This document shows positions 61,065 through 64,000 of a stretch of DNA of 64,000 nt, piece by piece. The position numbers and the translations under genes are program-made. The notes under the pieces are model-generated. The model saw nothing but the letters and a program-made list of their open reading frames with translations, searched no databases and was not told the origin of the DNA. This DNA is from Bacteroidaceae bacterium. Its GTDB lineage: Bacteria > Bacteroidota > Bacteroidia > Bacteroidales > Bacteroidaceae. The stretch covers positions 1-64,000 of the forward strand of contig JAGCPD010000067.1 in the NCBI GenBank assembly GCA_017645305.1. Reading direction: 5' to 3'. Position 1 is the first letter of the stretch. Each line of letters begins with the position of its first letter.

Positions 61065-64000
61065 TTATAAGAAGCTTTCGGAGAGGATGATGGTAGCATC
61101 GGATTCCTCTTCTGCCTTTTGTATGTCCCGATAGTAGGTGTTGTATTTGTTCGCCATATCGAGCACTTGCTTCAATGCGTCCTCGAAGGTCATCCTCACC
61201 CTGCTTGCGCCTTGCCTTTGCAGGTCTTTTTGGATGCGTTGTAGTCGCTTGGCAATATAGGTGATGGTGCCTCGCTCCGTCAGTTCCCTTAGCTGGAGAA
61301 TCTTCAGACGGATGTCGCCATCCTCGATGTGTGTCAGCATACCGTTCAGCAGGCTGACAGCCATCGTGACCTGAGCACCCAGGTTGCTGCGCTGGTTCTG
61401 GTTGGATTCTTCCGTCTGGATTTCCTGCTGCTTGGCCTTGTAGAACTCCTGAAGAGCTTTCTCCACATGTTCGTGATGCTGTGGGATTCTTGGTACAGCT
61501 TTCTCTTCGGGCAGAGCCTTGAAATAGTTTAGCGCATCCATCACAGACAATTCTTGTATTTCCTGGTCTCCTGCCTTGTAGAAAAGTTTGCGGAAGTTGG
61601 TCTTGAGGAATACAAGGGAATCTCCTGAAAGTATTATACCATCCACTTTGCGAGACTCACGGCCCGTCCTGCTTCTCAGCGACAGCTTTTCGATACGCTT
61701 GTACTCTTTGCGGTTTTGCTGGTAAAGGGTTCGCAATTCTTCATAGAAAGGCAGTTCCAGATTGCGGTCTTGCTCTTCCTGCCTGATGCCGTCGTTGAAG
61801 AGCTTGTCAAGGTCGCGGTCAATGATTTCCTCTGTGGAATAGATTTGATTGTCCTCGCCAAAAGTAGTGTGGAAGGTCTGAATCTTGCTCAATGCGATTT
61901 GGTTGAGCTTGATTTCCTTGTTTCCCTGACGTGAAGGATAGAACACATAATTGTATATGATGCCGGCTTTGGAGCCAATACGGTTTACACGGCCTATGCG
62001 TTGCATCAGGCGGGTGGCGTTCCAAGGGGTGTCGTAGTTGATGATGATGTTGGAGCGGTGCAGGTTCACGCCCTCTGCCAACACATCAGATGTCAGAATG
62101 ATGTTTTTGTCATTCTTCTTGGTCTTCCAGTTGGCATCAAAGTTCTCGCGGATGGTCTTAAACTCCTGGTCACGGTTCTTGGAGGAGATAACCATCACAT
62201 CATCTCTGTTGATGCGACGAGCCAGATAATCAATGGTATCGATTGACTCAGAGAAGACCACAAGCTTTCCTTCCGGATTACGGTCTTTCCTGAACAGCTC
62301 ATGTTTCAGGAGGTCTTCGAACTTGGCAAACTTCGAATCATCACTATCTTCTATGCCCTCCCATTCCGACCACATATCATCGAGCAACAACTGGTCAGCC
62401 CTTAGCTGCTCAATGTATCTCTCATCAAAGTGCTCACGTCTGAACGATGCATTCTTTGGATTGAGCTCTGCCTTCTCGTTCATCTTCTCCTCAATCTCTT
62501 CCTCGCTATAGCCTGCCTCTATCAGCGCATTGATATCCAAGTCGGGAGCAATGAATATCTTGTCGTTCTCCCACATGTCTATCATGTTCCTGTTGGCCTG
62601 ACGGAAGGCTTTCAGCGACCTGCAGAAGGCATAGAAGCTGCTTTCCAGACGCTTGACGAGGCCGTTCTTGCGTATGCCTGCCAAACTGCGGCTGATGACC
62701 TCCGCATTGTCATACAGGTCGGGAGCCGCATCGGGTTTCAGATAGGCAATGGCCTGATAGCGAGCATAGGTCAGTTCCTTGTCGAGAATGTGCATTGCAT
62801 TCTCGAAGAGGTCTGCAAGGCGCTCGTTCAGCTCATATTCCTTCTTGATGGGCTTGTTCACCTTGGGGAAACCATTTACGTCCTTGTTATAGCGTGCAAT
62901 GCCCTCTATGTCCGTCCTCGTCCTGCGAACGGTAAGGGGTTTGATAACCCTGTCCCTGACCTTTTCCGCCAGCTTCTTGTAGTACTTCAGGTCGAAGTCC
63001 TCCTTTTTGCGATTCTTCTTGAACTCCTGTATCAGGGGTGAGAAGAAGTTTGTCAGGTTGGGAACGCCGTCTATCGTGCATTGGCGCGGATCCTGGAACA
63101 TCAGGATTTGATAGTAGATGTCGGCTGGGCTGTTGTTCATGGGCGTTGCTGAAATGAGCATCACCTTCTTCTTGTAGCCGGGGATGTAGCCTGTTTCCAA
63201 TCGCGGCATCTTGCAAATCTCCTGCAACTGCTGGAATGCGCCTGTGGCGTGGTTGCGGAATTTATGGGCCTCATCGACAAGCACAAGGTCGTATTCATCG
63301 GCATTCCAATAGTCGTAGTTCTCATCATCAAGCACCTTGCTTAGGCTGCCGTTGCTGACAAAACGGGCATACTTGTCTATGCCGAAGTCCTTGAAGGTGG
63401 TCTTCCAGTTCTGCTCAACGGCAGGAGGATAGACGACAAGTATCTTGGTGTGTTCAGGTCCGTTCTCAACGAGGAACTTCTTTGCTATCATGGTGGCAAT
63501 GACTGTCTTGCCAAGACCCACGACATCAGCCAGGAAGAAGCCGTCGTAGCGAATGAGTTTCTGATAGCCCTCAACGACGGCATCTGCCTGATAGTCGTAC
63601 CGGGTATAGCCTTCCGGCATATCAAAGGGGTCGCTTTGGTCAATAGCCAAGACTCTGTCGCTGAAATATTCCATCAGCATCTTGATGTAAAGCTCATAAG
63701 GCGTAACATCACCTTTCAAATAGGTCTTATCAAGAGTCACCTGATAGTCCTCGGCATTGATAGGAACATTCTTTGCCTCTTCCCAAAGCAGTTCAAACTC
63801 ATAACGTGCAAACTGCACATCATCATATTGCGTGAGCTTTACATTGAACTCATATTGCTTGTCTTCGCTAATACCCAACCCGTTTCCGCTGAGGTTGCTA
63901 CTGCCAGTAATAGCTGCGCCAAAGGTATGCTGATTAAAGTGGTCTGGATAAAGGATGTATAGCTTGGCATGAATCTTCTTGGAGGGATGGGCTCGCAGCT
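61065..64000 (-). CDS. PLD-SNF2-like helicase, 5' end cut by the window
   Basis: At least 978 residues; the frame is open to the right edge, so the true start lies outside. The visible N-terminus has the phospholipase-D nuclease pattern KKIHAKLYIL followed by GSSNLSGNGL. The helicase core has Walker A ADVVGLGKTVIA, LVLVDEAHKFRN (DEAH), LISATPMNN, then FSESIDTIDYLARRI, LTSDVLAEGVNLHRSNIIINYDTPWN and MQRIGRVNRIG (motif VI). All ATPase motifs are intact. An ATP-driven DNA translocase with a nuclease head, upstream of a DNA methylase, is best read as a restriction or defence effector. Confidence 0.88.
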   Translation of the reverse strand, partial: LRAHPSKKIHAKLYILYPDHFNQHTFGAAITGSSNLSGNGLGISEDKQYEFNVKLTQYDDVQFARYEFELLWEEAKNVPINAEDYQVTLDKTYLKGDVTPYELYIKMLMEYFSDRVLAIDQSDPFDMPEGYTRYDYQADAVVEGYQKLIRYDGFFLADVVGLGKTVIATMIAKKFLVENGPEHTKILVVYPPAVEQNWKTTFKDFGIDKYARFVSNGSLSKVLDDENYDYWNADEYDLVLVDEAHKFRNHATGAFQQLQEICKMPRLETGYIPGYKKKVMLISATPMNNSPADIYYQILMFQDPRQCTIDGVPNLTNFFSPLIQEFKKNRKKEDFDLKYYKKLAEKVRDRVIKPLTVRRTRTDIEGIARYNKDVNGFPKVNKPIKKEYELNERLADLFENAMHILDKELTYARYQAIAYLKPDAAPDLYDNAEVISRSLAGIRKNGLVKRLESSFYAFCRSLKAFRQANRNMIDMWENDKIFIAPDLDINALIEAGYSEEEIEEKMNEKAELNPKNASFRREHFDERYIEQLRADQLLLDDMWSEWEGIEDSDDSKFAKFEDLLKHELFRKDRNPEGKLVVFSESIDTIDYLARRINRDDVMVISSKNRDQEFKTIRENFDANWKTKKNDKNIILTSDVLAEGVNLHRSNIIINYDTPWNATRLMQRIGRVNRIGSKAGIIYNYVFYPSRQGNKEIKLNQIALSKIQTFHTTFGEDNQIYSTEEIIDRDLDKLFNDGIRQEEQDRNLELPFYEELRTLYQQNRKEYKRIEKLSLRSRTGRESRKVDGIILSGDSLVFLKTNFRKLFYKAGDQEIQELSVMDALNYFKALPEEKAVPRIPQHHEHVEKALQEFYKAKQQEIQTEESNQNQRSNLGAQVTMAVSLLNGMLTHIEDGDIRLKILQLRELTERGTITYIAKRLQRIQKDLQRQGASRVRMTFEDALKQVLDMANKYNTYYRDIQKAEEESDATIILSESFL

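Noticed and set aside
1..64000. tRNA genes, insertion sequences or SusC/SusD pairs
   Set aside because: I looked for T-loop signatures, transposase motifs and TonB-dependent receptor sequences on both strands by eye and found none; a small tRNA could still be missed without a covariance search.

Overview
The window looks like the chromosome of a saccharolytic gut- or rumen-type member of the Bacteroidales, most likely Prevotella/Segatella. The evidence is the recurrent Bacteroidetes promoter (TTG or TTTG, a gap of about 20 bases, then TAnnTTTG), A-rich start regions in place of strong Shine-Dalgarno sites, a xylose operon with a 435-residue XylA, GH115/GH51/GH29 enzymes, an NhaC antiporter, and protein tails of the YDLSGR/INGKK type. 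The species is inferred, not proven.

Layout. 1-235 is probably the promoter and leader of an rRNA operon that runs leftward out of the window. 0.4-3.5 kb holds an MscS channel and a four-gene membrane operon (TM2, DUF2752, DUF4870-like, M48 protease). 3.5-12.1 kb, minus strand, is an efflux region: an ABC ATPase/permease pair and a GntR regulator, followed by a MacAB-like ABC exporter with two FtsX-type permeases, a GIN-domain lipoprotein, a HlyD/MacA adaptor and TolC. 12.2-17.1 kb carries NhaC, a POT peptide transporter and a SulP permease. 17.4-26 kb carries an ECF sigma factor with a small membrane partner, a CotH/F5-8C surface protein, a beta-helix protein, a threonine aldolase and a BASS transporter. 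26.2-30.6 kb is the xylE-xylB-xylA operon. 30.9-35.2 kb is an RND pump and its adaptor. 35.5-40.3 kb holds GH29, SemiSWEET and a large unknown secreted protein. 40.4-44.2 kb is etfB-etfA-acyl-CoA dehydrogenase. 44.6-47 kb is a PadR/PspC-LysM pair preceded by a 20-codon upstream ORF. 47.2-55.4 kb carries GH115, GH18, an esterase, exonuclease III and GH51. 55.4-64 kb is a plastic island with gene remnants, a RelB/PIN toxin-antitoxin operon with a coupled 38-codon third ORF, and a restriction-modification-like pair: an Eco57I-type methylase and a PLD-SNF2 helicase that is cut by the right edge.

Metabolically, GH115 (glucuronyl removal), GH51 (arabinose removal) and the xylose uptake, isomerase and kinase operon form a coherent hemicellulose-using set.

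The most unusual signal is repetitive DNA rather than a single gene. Four kinds recur: (1) heptamer-period simple repeats that sit between genes and also inside reading frames without breaking them; (2) a C/G-rich palindromic element at three loci, once intergenic and twice in frame inside proteins; (3) three intergenic arrays with a 22-bp period but different unit sequences, plus an 11-bp array; (4) smaller operator-like repeats. The in-frame insertions resemble the idea of Rickettsia palindromic elements, and the heptamers resemble cyanobacterial STRR repeats. Whether they belong to one process cannot be decided from this window alone.
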